A stretch of DNA of 64,000 bases from Pseudomonas mediterranea CFBP 5447 (GTDB lineage Bacteria; Pseudomonadota; Gammaproteobacteria; Pseudomonadales; Pseudomonadaceae). Under the pieces are notes generated by a model. It did no database searches. It was not told where the DNA came from and saw only the letters and a program-made list of their open reading frames with translations. The position numbers and the translations under genes were made by a program. Every line of letters begins with the position of its first letter. Within the stretch, counting starts at the first letter, position 1. Shown piece after piece: positions 1 through 9,484 of the stretch. The stretch covers positions 1 to 64,000 of the forward strand of contig NZ_KN322982.1 in the NCBI RefSeq assembly GCF_000774145.1. The letters are read 5' to 3'.

Positions 1-27
1 CCATCGCGAGCAGGCTCGCTCCCACAT
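1..27 (-). repeat. REP-type palindromic element, single copy at window edge
   Basis: One arm of the repeat family that recurs throughout this window (core GCGAGCAGGCTCGCTCCCAC). It lies just upstream of priA. A partner in the opposite orientation may lie beyond the left edge. Confidence 0.75.
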
Positions 28-67
28 GTGCATGGTCCTTTAACCGCTTGTGTCGAGATATCCCCGC

Positions 68-2287
68 GTGCCCGACGCCATCCTGCGCCTCGCCCTGCCT
101 TCGCCCCTGCGCCGCCTGTTCGACTACCGCGCCCCGGCCGGAGTCCCGCGTGCCCGGCTGCAACCGGGCATGCGCTTGCGGGTGCCCTTCGGTCGGCGGG
201 AGATGATCGGTATCCTGGTGGAAGTCACCGACCACAGCGAGGTCCCGGCCGATAAGCTCAAGCCGGCCCTGGCGTTGCTCGATGCCACGCCGCCGCTGCC
301 GGCCTCGTTGTTCAAGCTCTGCCTGTGGACCGCCCAGTATTACCAGCACAGCCTCGGCGATACCCTGAGTTGGGCATTGCCGGTGTTGCTGCGCCAGGGC
401 GAACCGGCCGAAGCACGCCAGGAGCGGTTCTGGTCGGTGGCGCCGGGGGCTTCGCTGGATGACCCGCGCATCGCCCGCGCCCCGCGTCAACGCGAAGCCC
501 TGGCGACGCTTGCCCAGCATCCCCATGGCGTGGCGCATCAATTGCTGAGCAAGCTGATGCTCAGCAAGGACAGCCTCGACCTGTTGCTGGCCAAGGACCT
601 GGTCCAGGTGGAGGTCCGCCGGCATGCGCCGGACGTCCGTCACGAACACTGGCTGGCCCAGCCGGAACTGCCGCTCAACGCCGAACAGCGGGCCGCCTGC
701 GAAGCGATCCGCGCAGGTTTCGACAGTTATCACGCCTTTCTGCTGGCGGGCGTCACCGGCAGCGGCAAGACCGAAGTCTATCTCCAGCTCATCCGCCAGA
801 CCCTGGAAGCGGGCAAGCAGGCCCTGGTGCTGATCCCGGAAATCAACCTCGGCCCGCAGACCCTCGCGCGTTTCGAGCAGCGCTTCAACGCCCGGATCGC
901 CCTGGTGCATTCGGCGGTCAATGATCGCGAGCGCCTGGAAGCCTGGCTCGCCGCCCGGGACGGCGAGGCCGATATCATCATCGGTACCCGCTCGGCCCTG
1001 TTCACACCGATGAAGAACCCCGGGCTGATCATCATCGACGAAGAACACGACGGTTCGTATAAACAGCAGGAAGGCTTGCGCTATCACGCCCGCGACCTGG
1101 CCCTGGTACGGGCCCGCCAAGAGGACATTCCCATTGTCCTCGGCTCGGCGACGCCCTCCCTGGAGAGCCTGCACAACGCCTACACCGGTCGCTATGGGCT
1201 CCTGCGCCTGAACGAACGGGCCGGCGGCGCCAAACAGCCGCGGTTCCTGCGCCTGGACGTGAAGAGCCGGCCACTGGACAGCGGCATTTCCGGGCCGATG
1301 CAGCAAGCCATCGGCCAGACATTGGCTGCCGGTCAGCAGGTCCTGGTGTTCCTCAACCGCCGCGGCTTCGCTCCGACCCTGCTGTGCCACGACTGCGGCT
1401 GGATGTCCGGCTGCGAACGCTGCGACGCACGGATGACCGTGCATCAACGTTACGGCGAGCTGCGCTGCCACCATTGCGGCCACACCGAGCGGGTGCCGAG
1501 GCACTGCCCGCAGTGCGGCAGAGTAGACCTGCGCCCGGTGGGCGCCGGCACCGAACGCGCCGAAGAACGGCTAGGCATTCTCTTTCCCGATTACCCGGTG
1601 CTGCGGGTGGATCGCGACAGCACCTCGCGCAAGGACGCGATGAACCAGCTATTCGCCACGATCCAGAAGGGCCAGCCCTGCATCCTGGTGGGCACGCAGA
1701 TGCTCGCCAAGGGACACCACTTCCCCCGGGTCACGCTGGTGTCGATCCTGGATGCCGACGGCGGGCTGTTCTCCGGTGACTTCCGCGCCAGCGAGCGCAT
1801 GGCGCAGTTGATCGTCCAGGTCGCCGGCCGCGCCGGACGGGCCGAGGAACCGGGCAAGGTGATTATCCAGACCCACCTGGCGGACCATCCGCTGCTGATA
1901 CAACTGACCGAGCAAGGCTACTTCGCCTTCGCCGAGCAGGCCTTGAGCGAACGCCGCAGTGCCGGGCTGCCGCCGTTTGCCCATCTGGCGCTGTTGCGGG
2001 CCGAGGCCCACAAGCCGGGGCAGGCCGAAGGCTTCCTTGACGACGCCTGCAGCGAGGCCGAGCGCTTGCTGGCCGAGCAGAACCTGACAGGCATCGAGCT
2101 GCTGGGCCCGGTACCGGCGCCGATGGAACGGCGGGCGGGGCGTTATCGGGCGCAACTCTTGTTACAAGCCAACGCCCGGGCGCCGCTGCATCGTCTGCTG
2201 AGCGCCTGGCTGCTGATACTGGAGCAGATGCCCAGCGGACGAGCGGTACGCTGGTCACTGGATGTGGATCCGGTGGATTTGTACTGA
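68..2287 (+). CDS. priA: Primosomal protein N' (replication restart helicase PriA)
   Basis: PriA is a superfamily 2 DNA helicase that recognises stalled forks and loads the primosome for replication restart. The protein shows the N-terminal DNA-binding region, a Walker A motif GVTGSGKTEVY near residue 228, a DEEH Walker B box near 324, and eight cysteines in four CxxC pairs between about residues 440 and 482 that form the zinc-binding insertion. The reading frame is open from GTG 50. I prefer GTG 68 because the protein then begins VPDAILRLALPSPLRRLF and is 739 aa, the usual Pseudomonas length. It stands alone, with a REP pair between it and argS. Confidence 0.96.
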   Translation: MPDAILRLALPSPLRRLFDYRAPAGVPRARLQPGMRLRVPFGRREMIGILVEVTDHSEVPADKLKPALALLDATPPLPASLFKLCLWTAQYYQHSLGDTLSWALPVLLRQGEPAEARQERFWSVAPGASLDDPRIARAPRQREALATLAQHPHGVAHQLLSKLMLSKDSLDLLLAKDLVQVEVRRHAPDVRHEHWLAQPELPLNAEQRAACEAIRAGFDSYHAFLLAGVTGSGKTEVYLQLIRQTLEAGKQALVLIPEINLGPQTLARFEQRFNARIALVHSAVNDRERLEAWLAARDGEADIIIGTRSALFTPMKNPGLIIIDEEHDGSYKQQEGLRYHARDLALVRARQEDIPIVLGSATPSLESLHNAYTGRYGLLRLNERAGGAKQPRFLRLDVKSRPLDSGISGPMQQAIGQTLAAGQQVLVFLNRRGFAPTLLCHDCGWMSGCERCDARMTVHQRYGELRCHHCGHTERVPRHCPQCGRVDLRPVGAGTERAEERLGILFPDYPVLRVDRDSTSRKDAMNQLFATIQKGQPCILVGTQMLAKGHHFPRVTLVSILDADGGLFSGDFRASERMAQLIVQVAGRAGRAEEPGKVIIQTHLADHPLLIQLTEQGYFAFAEQALSERRSAGLPPFAHLALLRAEAHKPGQAEGFLDDACSEAERLLAEQNLTGIELLGPVPAPMERRAGRYRAQLLLQANARAPLHRLLSAWLLILEQMPSGRAVRWSLDVDPVDLY

Positions 2288-2303
2288 ATGGAATATCGCC
2301 GCC

Positions 2304-2366
2304 CGGAGCAGGCTCGCTCCCACAGGAAATCGCATTCCAATGTGGGAGCGAGCCTGCTCGCGATGG
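2304..2366. repeat. REP pair between priA and argS
   Basis: Two inverted copies of the GGAGCGAGCCTGCTCGC element (2304-2325 and 2341-2366) separated by about 15 bases. They can form a long hairpin after priA and probably insulate priA from argS. The rest of the gap (2367-2497) shows no clear promoter that I can support. Confidence 0.8.
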
Positions 2367-2497
2367 CGTCCGAATAGTCACCACCGGCCCCCAACCGACC
2401 CGCTACAGTTGGCAAGCCCGTCTTCCCCACGGATAATGCCCAGTTTTTCCACCAGCGCATCGAAGCGCCGCCGCGCCTGCGGTTGAAAGAGAAGACC

Positions 2498-4234
2498 ATG
2501 AAAGACACCATTCGCCAGCTCATCCAGCAAGCCATCACCCAACTCGTCGCTGAAGGTGTGTTGCCAGAAGGCCTGTCGCCGGCGATTCAGGTCGAAAACA
2601 CCCGCGACAAGACCCACGGCGACTTCGCCAGCAACATCGCGATGATGCTGGCCAAACCGGCCGGCATGAAACCACGGGACCTGGCCGAGAAAATCATCGC
2701 CGCGCTGCCGGCTGACGAAAACGTCACCAAGGCAGACATCGCCGGCCCCGGGTTCATCAACTTTTTCCAGAACACCCAGGCCCTGGCCGCGCGCCTGGAC
2801 GCCGCCCTGGCCGACGAACGCCTCGGCGTGCGCAAGGCCGGCCCGTTGCAGCGCACCGTGGTCGACCTGTCCGCGCCGAACCTCGCCAAGGAAATGCACG
2901 TCGGCCACCTGCGCTCGACCATCATCGGCGATGGCGTGGCCCGGGTCCTGGAGTTTCTCGGCGACACCGTGATCCGTCAGAACCATGTCGGCGACTGGGG
3001 CACCCAGTTCGGCATGCTGATGGCCTACCTGCAGGAAAACCCGATCACCAGCGACGAACTGTCGGACCTGGAGAACTTCTACCGCGCCGCCAAGCAACGC
3101 TTCGACGAATCGGCGGAGTTCGCCGACCGCGCCCGCGGCTTGGTGGTCAAGCTGCAGGCCGGCGATGCCGAGTGCATGGCCCTGTGGACCAAGTTCAAGG
3201 ACATCTCCCTGTCCCACTGCCAGAAAATCTATGAGCTGCTGAACGTCAAGCTGACCATGGCCGACGTGATGGGCGAAAGCGCCTATAACGACGACCTGAT
3301 CAACGTGGTCAACGACCTTCGGGCCAAAGGCATGCTGGTAGAAAGCAACGGCGCCCAGTGCGTGTTCCTCGACCAGTTCAAGACCGCCGACGGCGAGCCG
3401 CTGCCAGTGATCATCGTCAAGGCCGACGGCGGCTACCTCTATGCCACCACCGACCTGGCGGCCGTGCGCTATCGCAATGGCGTGCTGAAGGCGGATCGGG
3501 TCCTGTACTTCGTCGACCAGCGCCAGGCCCTGCACTTCCAGCAAGTGTTCGAAGTGGCCCGCCTGGCCGGCTTCGTGCCGCGCCCGATGGAAATGGAGCA
3601 CATGGGCTTCGGCACCATGAACGGCGCCGATGGCCGCCCGTTCAAGACCCGCGACGGCGGCACCGTGAAACTGATCGACCTGCTGACCGAGGCCCAGGAG
3701 CGTGCCTACACCCTGGTCAAGGGCAAGAACCCGGACCTGGCCGAAGAAGAGCTGCGCCAGATCGCCAAGGTGGTGGGCATCGACGCGGTGAAATACGCCG
3801 ACCTGTCCAAGCATCGCACCAGCGACTACAGCTTCAACTTCGACCTGATGCTCAATTTCGAAGGCAACACCGCGCCGTACCTGCTGTACGCGTACACCCG
3901 CGTGGCCGGCGTGTTCCGCAAGCTCGGCAAAAGCTTCGATGAAGTGGAGGGCCGGATTGTGCTGCAGGCCGCCCACGAACAGGAGCTGGCCGCGCGGCTG
4001 GCGCAGTTCGGCGAAGTACTGAACAACGTCGCCGAAAAGGGCACGCCCCACACCCTGTGCGCCTACCTGTATGACGTGGCCGGCCTGTTCTCCAGCTTCT
4101 ATGAAAACTGCCCGATCCTCAGCGCCGACACCCCGGAGCAAATGCAGAGCCGCCTGCGCCTCGCCGCGCTGACCGGACGCACACTCAAGCAAGGCCTGGA
4201 ACTGCTGGGCCTGGAAACGCTGGAGCGCATGTAA
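2498..4234 (+). CDS. argS: Arginyl-tRNA synthetase
   Basis: Class I aminoacyl-tRNA synthetase charging tRNA-Arg. The N-terminal ArgS-specific domain (residues 1-90) is followed by [15 protein letters not shown], with the HVGH form of the HIGH signature near residue 134. The catalytic half ([19 protein letters not shown]) and a C-terminal DALR anticodon-binding domain ending in LGLETLERM follow. ATG 2498 is chosen over the in-frame ATG 2483 because the family begins [12 protein letters not shown]; this gives 578 aa. Its stop is one base before the TTG start of the SPOR protein, so the two are probably cotranscribed. Confidence 0.97.
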   Translation: MKDTIRQLIQQAITQLVAEGVLPEGLSPAIQVENTRDKTHGDFASNIAMMLAKPAGMKPRDLAEKIIAALPADENVTKADIAGPGFINFFQNTQALAARLDAALADERLGVRKAGPLQRTVVDLSAPNLAKEMHVGHLRSTIIGDGVARVLEFLGDTVIRQNHVGDWGTQFGMLMAYLQENPITSDELSDLENFYRAAKQRFDESAEFADRARGLVVKLQAGDAECMALWTKFKDISLSHCQKIYELLNVKLTMADVMGESAYNDDLINVVNDLRAKGMLVESNGAQCVFLDQFKTADGEPLPVIIVKADGGYLYATTDLAAVRYRNGVLKADRVLYFVDQRQALHFQQVFEVARLAGFVPRPMEMEHMGFGTMNGADGRPFKTRDGGTVKLIDLLTEAQERAYTLVKGKNPDLAEEELRQIAKVVGIDAVKYADLSKHRTSDYSFNFDLMLNFEGNTAPYLLYAYTRVAGVFRKLGKSFDEVEGRIVLQAAHEQELAARLAQFGEVLNNVAEKGTPHTLCAYLYDVAGLFSSFYENCPILSADTPEQMQSRLRLAALTGRTLKQGLELLGLETLERM

Positions 4235-4235
4235 G

Positions 4236-4931
4236 TTGGCCGCCAAGAAAAAACCTGCACCCAAACGCGGCGCCAGTCGTTACCAGCCCCCGGCCAAGAA
4301 GCCGATTCCGGGCTGGTTGTGGATGGCGATCGGCCTGAGCGTCGGCGCCTTCATCGTGTTCCTGATGAAACTGGAGCCCGGCCAGGGCGACGACGTCAAG
4401 CGCGTCCGCCAGGAACAGCAGAAGGCCACGCGCATCGCCGAGGCGAACAAGACCCCGCCGAGCCCGACGCAACCGGTGAAGCCGAAATACGACTTCTACA
4501 CCCTGCTGCCGGAATCGGAAGTCATCGTGCCGCCCGATGCGGTGCCGGAAAAGACCCTGCCGACGCCACAAGTGCCCGCCACGCCGGTCACCCCTGCCGA
4601 AGCCGCGAAGATCGACACCGCCCGCGCCCAGGCCGCCCTGGCAGGGATCACGCCGCCACCGGCGCCACCGGTGCAGAAAGCCGCGCCGGTGACGAAGTTC
4701 TTCCTGCAGGCCGGTTCGTTCCGCAAGGAAGCCGACGCCGACAAGGTCCGGGCGCAGATCATCCTGCAAGGCCAATCCGTATCGGTGGAGTCCGGAACCG
4801 TGAAGGACGAAACCTGGTACCGGGTCATGGTCGGCCCGTTCAGCAACCGCGAGGAGCTGACCAAGGCGCAGAAACAACTGGCCAGCAGCGGCTTTAGCAA
4901 CCTGTTGTTACAACAACGCCAGAGCCGCTAG
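4236..4931 (+). CDS. SPOR-domain membrane protein (FtsN-like)
   Basis: A 231-aa bitopic inner-membrane protein. It has a basic, Lys/Pro-rich cytoplasmic N-terminus, one membrane segment at about residues 28-45 (GWLWMAIGLSVGAFIVFLM), a long Pro/Ala-rich periplasmic linker, and a C-terminal SPOR domain (about 150-225, FFLQAGSFRKEADADKVRAQ to VMVGPFSNREE). SPOR domains bind denuded septal peptidoglycan, so a role at the division site or in cell-wall remodelling is likely. The TTG start at 4236 lies one base after the argS stop, suggesting translational coupling. Order argS-SPOR-hslVU is usual in Pseudomonas. Whether it is functionally FtsN cannot be told from the sequence. Confidence 0.9.
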   Translation: MAAKKKPAPKRGASRYQPPAKKPIPGWLWMAIGLSVGAFIVFLMKLEPGQGDDVKRVRQEQQKATRIAEANKTPPSPTQPVKPKYDFYTLLPESEVIVPPDAVPEKTLPTPQVPATPVTPAEAAKIDTARAQAALAGITPPPAPPVQKAAPVTKFFLQAGSFRKEADADKVRAQIILQGQSVSVESGTVKDETWYRVMVGPFSNREELTKAQKQLASSGFSNLLLQQRQSR

Positions 4932-4938
4932 TAGCCTA

Positions 4939-5044
4939 CTGATCGTTCCCACGCTCCGCGTGGGAACGCCTCAGGGGACGCTCCGCGTCCAGTGACGCGG
5001 AGCGTCACGGGCTGCATGCCCACGCGGAGCGTGGGCACGATCAG
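4939..5044. repeat. REP/BIME-like double palindrome between the SPOR gene and hslV
   Basis: The outer arms CTGATCGT...ACGATCAG and CCCACGCTCCGCGTGGG / CCCACGCGGAGCGTGGG enclose an inner pair GGACGCTCCGCGTCC / GACGCGGAGCGTC. This is a different family from the GAGCGAGCCTGCTCGC repeats, and a second copy is at 32605-32715. It follows the SPOR gene stop by 7 bases and may act as a transcript end or mRNA stabiliser. Confidence 0.8.
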
Positions 5045-5077
5045 TAAGAGACCACCCGTCCTCTCGCCCACGCCGCA

Positions 5078-5105
5078 GTTGAAAAACCCCACGTCACCCC
5101 CATAT
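5078..5105 (+). promoter_or_regulatory. Predicted sigma32 (RpoH) promoter of hslVU
   Basis: The -35 GTTGAAA (5078-5084) and -10 CCCCATAT (5098-5105) are separated by 13 bases, matching the heat-shock consensus CTTGAAA-N12-15-CCCCATnT. The position, about 45 bases before hslV, and the known heat-shock control of hslVU support it. Confidence 0.75.
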
Positions 5106-5152
5106 GAGTTTTCATCCGGGCATTTTCGCCCCGCTGCGTGGAGACTCTTCCC

Positions 5153-5683
5153 TTGACCACCATCGTTTCAGTCCGCCGTCATGGCAAAGTCGTCATGGGC
5201 GGCGACGGCCAGGTTTCACTGGGCAACACCGTGATGAAAGGCAATGCGAAGAAAGTCCGCCGCCTGTATCACGGCGAGGTCATCGCCGGCTTCGCCGGGG
5301 CCACTGCCGACGCTTTTACCCTGTTCGAACGTTTCGAAGGCCAGCTGGAAAAACACCAGGGCCATCTGATCCGCGCCGCCGTGGAACTGGCCAAGGAATG
5401 GCGCACCGACCGTTCTCTCAGCCGCCTCGAAGCCATGCTCGCGGTCGCCAACAAGGACGCCTCGCTGATCATCACTGGCAACGGTGATGTGGTCGAGCCC
5501 GAAGATGGCCTGATCGCCATGGGGTCCGGAGGCGCCTACGCCCAGGCCGCCGCCAGTGCCCTGCTGAAAAAGACCGAGCTGTCGGCCCGTGAAATCGTCG
5601 AAACCGCCCTGGGCATCGCCGCCGATATCTGCGTCTTCACCAACCATACCCAAACCATTGAGGAGCAGGATCTCGCGGAATGA
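5153..5683 (+). CDS. hslV: ATP-dependent protease, peptidase subunit HslV
   Basis: Proteasome-beta-like threonine peptidase that assembles with the HslU ATPase into the HslVU protease in the cytoplasm. The mature protein begins [21 protein letters not shown], where the first Thr is the catalytic nucleophile exposed when the initiator Met is removed. For that reason the TTG at 5153, which puts Thr at position 2, is the correct start rather than the in-frame GTG at 5138, which would bury the nucleophile behind five extra residues. Length is 176 aa, normal for the family. It is 44 bases upstream of hslU, with a sigma32 promoter in front. Confidence 0.96.
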   Translation: MTTIVSVRRHGKVVMGGDGQVSLGNTVMKGNAKKVRRLYHGEVIAGFAGATADAFTLFERFEGQLEKHQGHLIRAAVELAKEWRTDRSLSRLEAMLAVANKDASLIITGNGDVVEPEDGLIAMGSGGAYAQAAASALLKKTELSAREIVETALGIAADICVFTNHTQTIEEQDLAE

Positions 5684-5727
5684 GGCCCGTACCCCGGCTC
5701 ATTCTTGCTTGAGGACCGTCAATTACT

Positions 5728-7065
5728 ATGTCCATGACTCCCCGCGAAATCGTCCACGAACTCAACCGCCACATCATCGGCCAGGACGATGCCAAGCGCG
5801 CCGTCGCCATCGCCCTGCGTAACCGCTGGCGGCGGATGCAGCTGCCCGAAGAGCTGCGCGTCGAAGTGACTCCCAAGAACATCCTGATGATCGGCCCGAC
5901 CGGTGTCGGTAAAACCGAGATCGCCCGTCGCCTGGCGAAACTCGCCAACGCGCCGTTCATCAAGGTCGAGGCCACCAAGTTCACCGAAGTCGGTTATGTC
6001 GGCCGTGACGTCGAGTCGATCATCCGCGACCTGGCCGACGCAGCCATCAAGCTGCTGCGCGAACAGGAAATCACCAAGGTCCGCCACCGCGCCGAAGACG
6101 CGGCCGAAGAACGCATCCTCGATGCCCTGCTGCCACCGGCGCGCATGGGCTTCAATGCCGACTCCGCCGCGACCCAGGATTCCAACACCCGCCAACTGTT
6201 CCGCAAGCGCCTGCGCGAAGGCCAGCTGGACGACAAGGAAATCGAGATCGAGGTGGCCGAAATGGCCGGCGTCGATATTTCCGCGCCGCCGGGCATGGAA
6301 GAGATGACCAACCAGTTGCAGAACCTGTTCGCCAACATGGGCAAGGGCAAGAAGAAAAGCCGCAAGCTCAAGGTCAAGGAAGCGCTGAAACTGGTGCGCG
6401 ATGAAGAAGCCAGCCGCCTGGTCAACGAGGAAGAATTGAAGGCCAAGGCGCTGGAAGCCGTCGAACAGCACGGCATCGTGTTCATCGACGAAATCGACAA
6501 GGTTGCCAAGCGCGGCAATGTCGGCGGTGCCGACGTCTCCCGTGAGGGCGTGCAACGGGACCTGCTGCCGCTGATCGAAGGTTGCACGGTCAACACCAAG
6601 CTGGGCATGGTCAAGACCGATCACATCCTGTTCATCGCCTCCGGTGCGTTCCACCTGAGCAAGCCCAGTGACCTGGTGCCGGAACTGCAAGGCCGGCTGC
6701 CGATCCGTGTGGAGCTCAAGGCACTGTCGCCGGAAGACTTCGAACGCATCCTGAGCGAGCCGCACGCTTCGTTGACCGAACAGTATTGCGCGCTGCTCAA
6801 GACCGAAGGCCTGAACATCGAGTTCACACCGGAGGGCATCAAGCGCCTGGCGCAGATCGCCTGGCAGGTCAACGAGAAGACCGAGAACATCGGTGCCCGT
6901 CGCCTGCACACGCTGCTTGAGCGGCTGCTCGAGGAAGTGTCGTTCAGCGCCGGCGACCTGGCGAGCAAACACGACGATGCGCCGATCCTCATCGACGCCG
7001 AGTACGTCAACGGCCACCTGGGTGAATTGGCGCAGAACGAAGACCTGTCGCGGTATATCCTCTAA
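5728..7065 (+). CDS. hslU: ATP-dependent protease, ATPase subunit HslU
   Basis: AAA+ unfoldase of the HslVU protease. It shows Walker [19 protein letters not shown] near residue 56, the GYVGRDVES pore-loop region, an intermediate I-domain from about 110 to 240, Walker [10 protein letters not shown] near 252, and a C-terminus ending DLSRYIL, the tail that inserts into HslV. At 445 aa it is full length. It is cotranscribed with hslV. Confidence 0.98.
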   Translation: MSMTPREIVHELNRHIIGQDDAKRAVAIALRNRWRRMQLPEELRVEVTPKNILMIGPTGVGKTEIARRLAKLANAPFIKVEATKFTEVGYVGRDVESIIRDLADAAIKLLREQEITKVRHRAEDAAEERILDALLPPARMGFNADSAATQDSNTRQLFRKRLREGQLDDKEIEIEVAEMAGVDISAPPGMEEMTNQLQNLFANMGKGKKKSRKLKVKEALKLVRDEEASRLVNEEELKAKALEAVEQHGIVFIDEIDKVAKRGNVGGADVSREGVQRDLLPLIEGCTVNTKLGMVKTDHILFIASGAFHLSKPSDLVPELQGRLPIRVELKALSPEDFERILSEPHASLTEQYCALLKTEGLNIEFTPEGIKRLAQIAWQVNEKTENIGARRLHTLLERLLEEVSFSAGDLASKHDDAPILIDAEYVNGHLGELAQNEDLSRYIL

Positions 7066-7148
7066 AAGCGGCAAGCTTCGAGCTGCAAGCTGCAAGCGGG
7101 GGTGATCCGCTTGTAGCTTGTAGCTTGTAGCTTGTAGCTTTAAGCTGC
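7066..7148. repeat. AGCTTGT tandem/inverted repeat after hslU
   Basis: GAGCTGCAAGCTGCAAGCGG is followed by CCGCTTGTAGCTTGTAGCTT and two more 7-base AGCTTGT units. The halves are inverted and can form a hairpin. A related copy lies at 9484-9560 between phaC1 and phaZ. It ends 4 bases before the DUF971 start. Confidence 0.75.
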
Positions 7149-7152
7149 TTTC

Positions 7153-7530
7153 ATGACCAGACTCCCCACCGCCATCAACCTGCACAAAGCCTCGAAGACC
7201 CTGACGTTGAAATACGCGCCGGACGAGGAATACCACCTGCCCGCCGAGTTCCTGCGGGTGCATTCGCCTTCCGCCGAGGTCCAGGGCCACGGCAAGCCCA
7301 TCCTGCAATACGGCAAGCTCAACGTCGGTTTGTCCAAGATCGAACCTGCCGGCCAGTACGCACTGAAATTGACCTTCGACGACGGCCACGACAGCGGACT
7401 GTTCACCTGGGAGTACCTGTACCAGTTGGCCGTGCGCCAGGACGAACTGTGGAACGATTATCTTGCCGAGCTCAAGGCCGCAGGAAAAACCCGCGACCCC
7501 AGCGAGTCCGTCGTCAAGCTGATGCTCTAG
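7153..7530 (+). CDS. DUF971 protein (GBBH-like N-terminal domain)
   Basis: A 125-aa protein made of one domain of the gamma-butyrobetaine-hydroxylase N-terminal type (DUF971), recognisable by the stretches LTLKYAPDEEYHLPAEFLRVHSP and GLFTWEYLYQLA. In the eukaryotic hydroxylase the corresponding domain binds zinc and helps dimerise. Here the expected Cys/His zinc ligands are not evident. It is conserved next to hslVU in pseudomonads; the function is unknown. ATG 7153 directly follows the AGCTTGT repeat and has no convincing Shine-Dalgarno sequence. Confidence 0.85.
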   Translation: MTRLPTAINLHKASKTLTLKYAPDEEYHLPAEFLRVHSPSAEVQGHGKPILQYGKLNVGLSKIEPAGQYALKLTFDDGHDSGLFTWEYLYQLAVRQDELWNDYLAELKAAGKTRDPSESVVKLML

Positions 7531-7653
7531 TTCAAGGGCTGGCGCGTTAGGGCGAACTTTCTAGATTCATCTGCTTGAATGTCCGCCCGGCAAGGTCAAT
7601 GACTGGCCTGCTTGCGAAAAAAATTAAACTCGGGTAACCAATGGAGCTGGCAA

Positions 7654-7681
7654 GTTCCCTGCAAAGGAACCTGCGAGTTCC
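7654..7681 (+). promoter_or_regulatory. Candidate operator upstream of phaC1
   Basis: GTTCC (7654-7658), GGAAC (7666-7670) and GTTCC (7677-7681) form overlapping inverted and direct repeats about 125 bases before phaC1. PhaD, a TetR-type activator, is known to control the phaC1 promoter in P. putida. Assigning this repeat to PhaD is my inference. Confidence 0.3.
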
Positions 7682-7804
7682 CTTGCACATGTTTCCTCAT
7701 TGGCCACGATGCGGAATTAACGGTCACCCGAGCAGCGTACCTGGTATTGGCTGTGTGGCTTCATGGCACGGTCCCGGTACTCGTCTGACAATGGAGCGTC
7801 GTAG

Positions 7805-9484
7805 ATGAGCAACAAGAACAACGATGACCTGAAGTACCAGGCCTCGGAAAATACCCTGGGGTTGAATCCTGTCGTCGGCTTGCGCAGAAAAGACCTGCTG
7901 GCCTCTGCTCGCATGGTGCTGACCCAGACCCTCAAGCAACCGCTGCACAGTGCCAGGCATGTGGCCCATTTCGGTGCCGAGCTCAAGAACGTCCTGTTTG
8001 GCAGGTCCGCGCTGCAACCTGCCGCCGATGACCGTCGTTTCAACGATCCGGCGTGGAGCCAGAACCCGCTCTACAAACGCTACATGCAGACCTACCTGGC
8101 CTGGCGCAAGGAACTGCACGCCTGGATCGACGACAGCAACCTGCCGCCCCAGGACATCAGTCGTGGGCATTTCGTGATCAACCTGATGACCGAGGCCATG
8201 TCGCCGACCAACTCGGCGGCCAACCCGGCGGCGGTCAAACGCTTCTTCGAAACCGGCGGCAAGAGCCTGCTGGACGGCCTGTCCCACCTGGCCAAGGACC
8301 TGGTGCACAACGGCGGGATGCCGAGCCAGGTGGACATGGGCGCATTCGAAGTCGGCAAGAGCCTGGGCGTGACCGAAGGCGCCGTGGTGTTTCGCAACGA
8401 CGTGCTGGAGCTGATCCAGTACCGCCCCATCACCGAGCAGGTCCATGAACGGCCGCTGCTGGTGGTCCCGCCGCAGATCAACAAGTTCTACGTATTCGAC
8501 CTGAGCCCGGACAAGAGCCTGGCGCGCTTCTGCCTGCGCAGCAATGTGCAGACCTTCATCATCAGCTGGCGCAACCCCACCAAGGAACAGCGCGAATGGG
8601 GCCTGTCGACCTACATCGAGGCGCTCAAGGAAGCGGTGGACGTGGTCACGGCCATCACCGGCAGCAAGGATGTGAACATGCTGGGCGCCTGCTCGGGTGG
8701 CATCACCTGCACCGCGCTGCTGGGCCATTACGCCGCGCTCGGCGAGAAGAAAGTCAATGCCCTGACCCTGTTGGTGAGCGTGCTCGACACCACCCTGGAC
8801 ACCGATGTGGCGCTGTTCGTCGACGAGCAGACCCTCGAAGCCGCCAAGCGTCATTCCTACCAGGCGGGTGTGCTCGAAGGCCGCGACATGGCGAAGGTCT
8901 TCGCCTGGATGCGCCCCAACGACCTGATCTGGAACTATTGGGTCAACAACTACCTGCTGGGGAACGAGCCGCCGGTATTCGACATCCTGTTCTGGAACAA
9001 CGACACCACGAGGCTTCCGGCGGCGTTCCACGGCGACCTCATCGAAATGTTCAAGACCAATCCGCTGACGCGGCCCAATGCACTGGAAGTGTGCGGCACG
9101 CCGATCGATCTCAAGCAGGTCACCGCCGACATCTTTGCCCTTGCGGGCACCAACGATCACATCACGCCGTGGAAGTCCTGCTACAAGTCGGCGCAACTGT
9201 TCGGCGGCAAAGTGGATTTCGTGCTGTCGAGCAGCGGTCATATCCAGAGCATCCTCAACCCGCCGGGCAACCCCAAGTCGCGCTACATGACCAGTGAGGA
9301 CATGCCCGCCAAGGCAGAGGACTGGCAGGAAAACTCAACCAAGCACACCGACTCCTGGTGGCTGCACTGGCAGGCCTGGCAGGCCGAGCGCTCGGGCAAG
9401 CTGAAGAAAGCGCCTACCGTGCTGGGCAACAAGACCTACTTGGCGGGTGAAGCGGCGCCCGGTACTTATGTGCATGAACGATAG
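7805..9484 (+). CDS. phaC1: Class II poly(3-hydroxyalkanoate) polymerase 1
   Basis: Polymerises medium-chain (R)-3-hydroxyacyl-CoA into PHA at the granule surface. It has the alpha/beta-hydrolase fold with the lipase-like box GACSGG carrying catalytic Cys296, then Asp451 (GTNDHITPW) and His479 (SSSGHIQS), exactly at the class II positions. Length 559 aa is standard. The ribosome-binding site GGAG stands 8 bases before ATG 7805. It heads phaC1-phaZ-phaC2-phaD. The serine after Cys (GACSGG) is typical of PhaC1, against alanine in PhaC2. Confidence 0.97.
   Translation: MSNKNNDDLKYQASENTLGLNPVVGLRRKDLLASARMVLTQTLKQPLHSARHVAHFGAELKNVLFGRSALQPAADDRRFNDPAWSQNPLYKRYMQTYLAWRKELHAWIDDSNLPPQDISRGHFVINLMTEAMSPTNSAANPAAVKRFFETGGKSLLDGLSHLAKDLVHNGGMPSQVDMGAFEVGKSLGVTEGAVVFRNDVLELIQYRPITEQVHERPLLVVPPQINKFYVFDLSPDKSLARFCLRSNVQTFIISWRNPTKEQREWGLSTYIEALKEAVDVVTAITGSKDVNMLGACSGGITCTALLGHYAALGEKKVNALTLLVSVLDTTLDTDVALFVDEQTLEAAKRHSYQAGVLEGRDMAKVFAWMRPNDLIWNYWVNNYLLGNEPPVFDILFWNNDTTRLPAAFHGDLIEMFKTNPLTRPNALEVCGTPIDLKQVTADIFALAGTNDHITPWKSCYKSAQLFGGKVDFVLSSSGHIQSILNPPGNPKSRYMTSEDMPAKAEDWQENSTKHTDSWWLHWQAWQAERSGKLKKAPTVLGNKTYLAGEAAPGTYVHER

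Noticed and set aside
2378..4264. 628-aa open frame on the - strand opposite argS
   Set aside because: Antisense shadow of argS. High GC at third positions of argS removes stops in the opposite frame. No family similarity and no ribosome-binding site.
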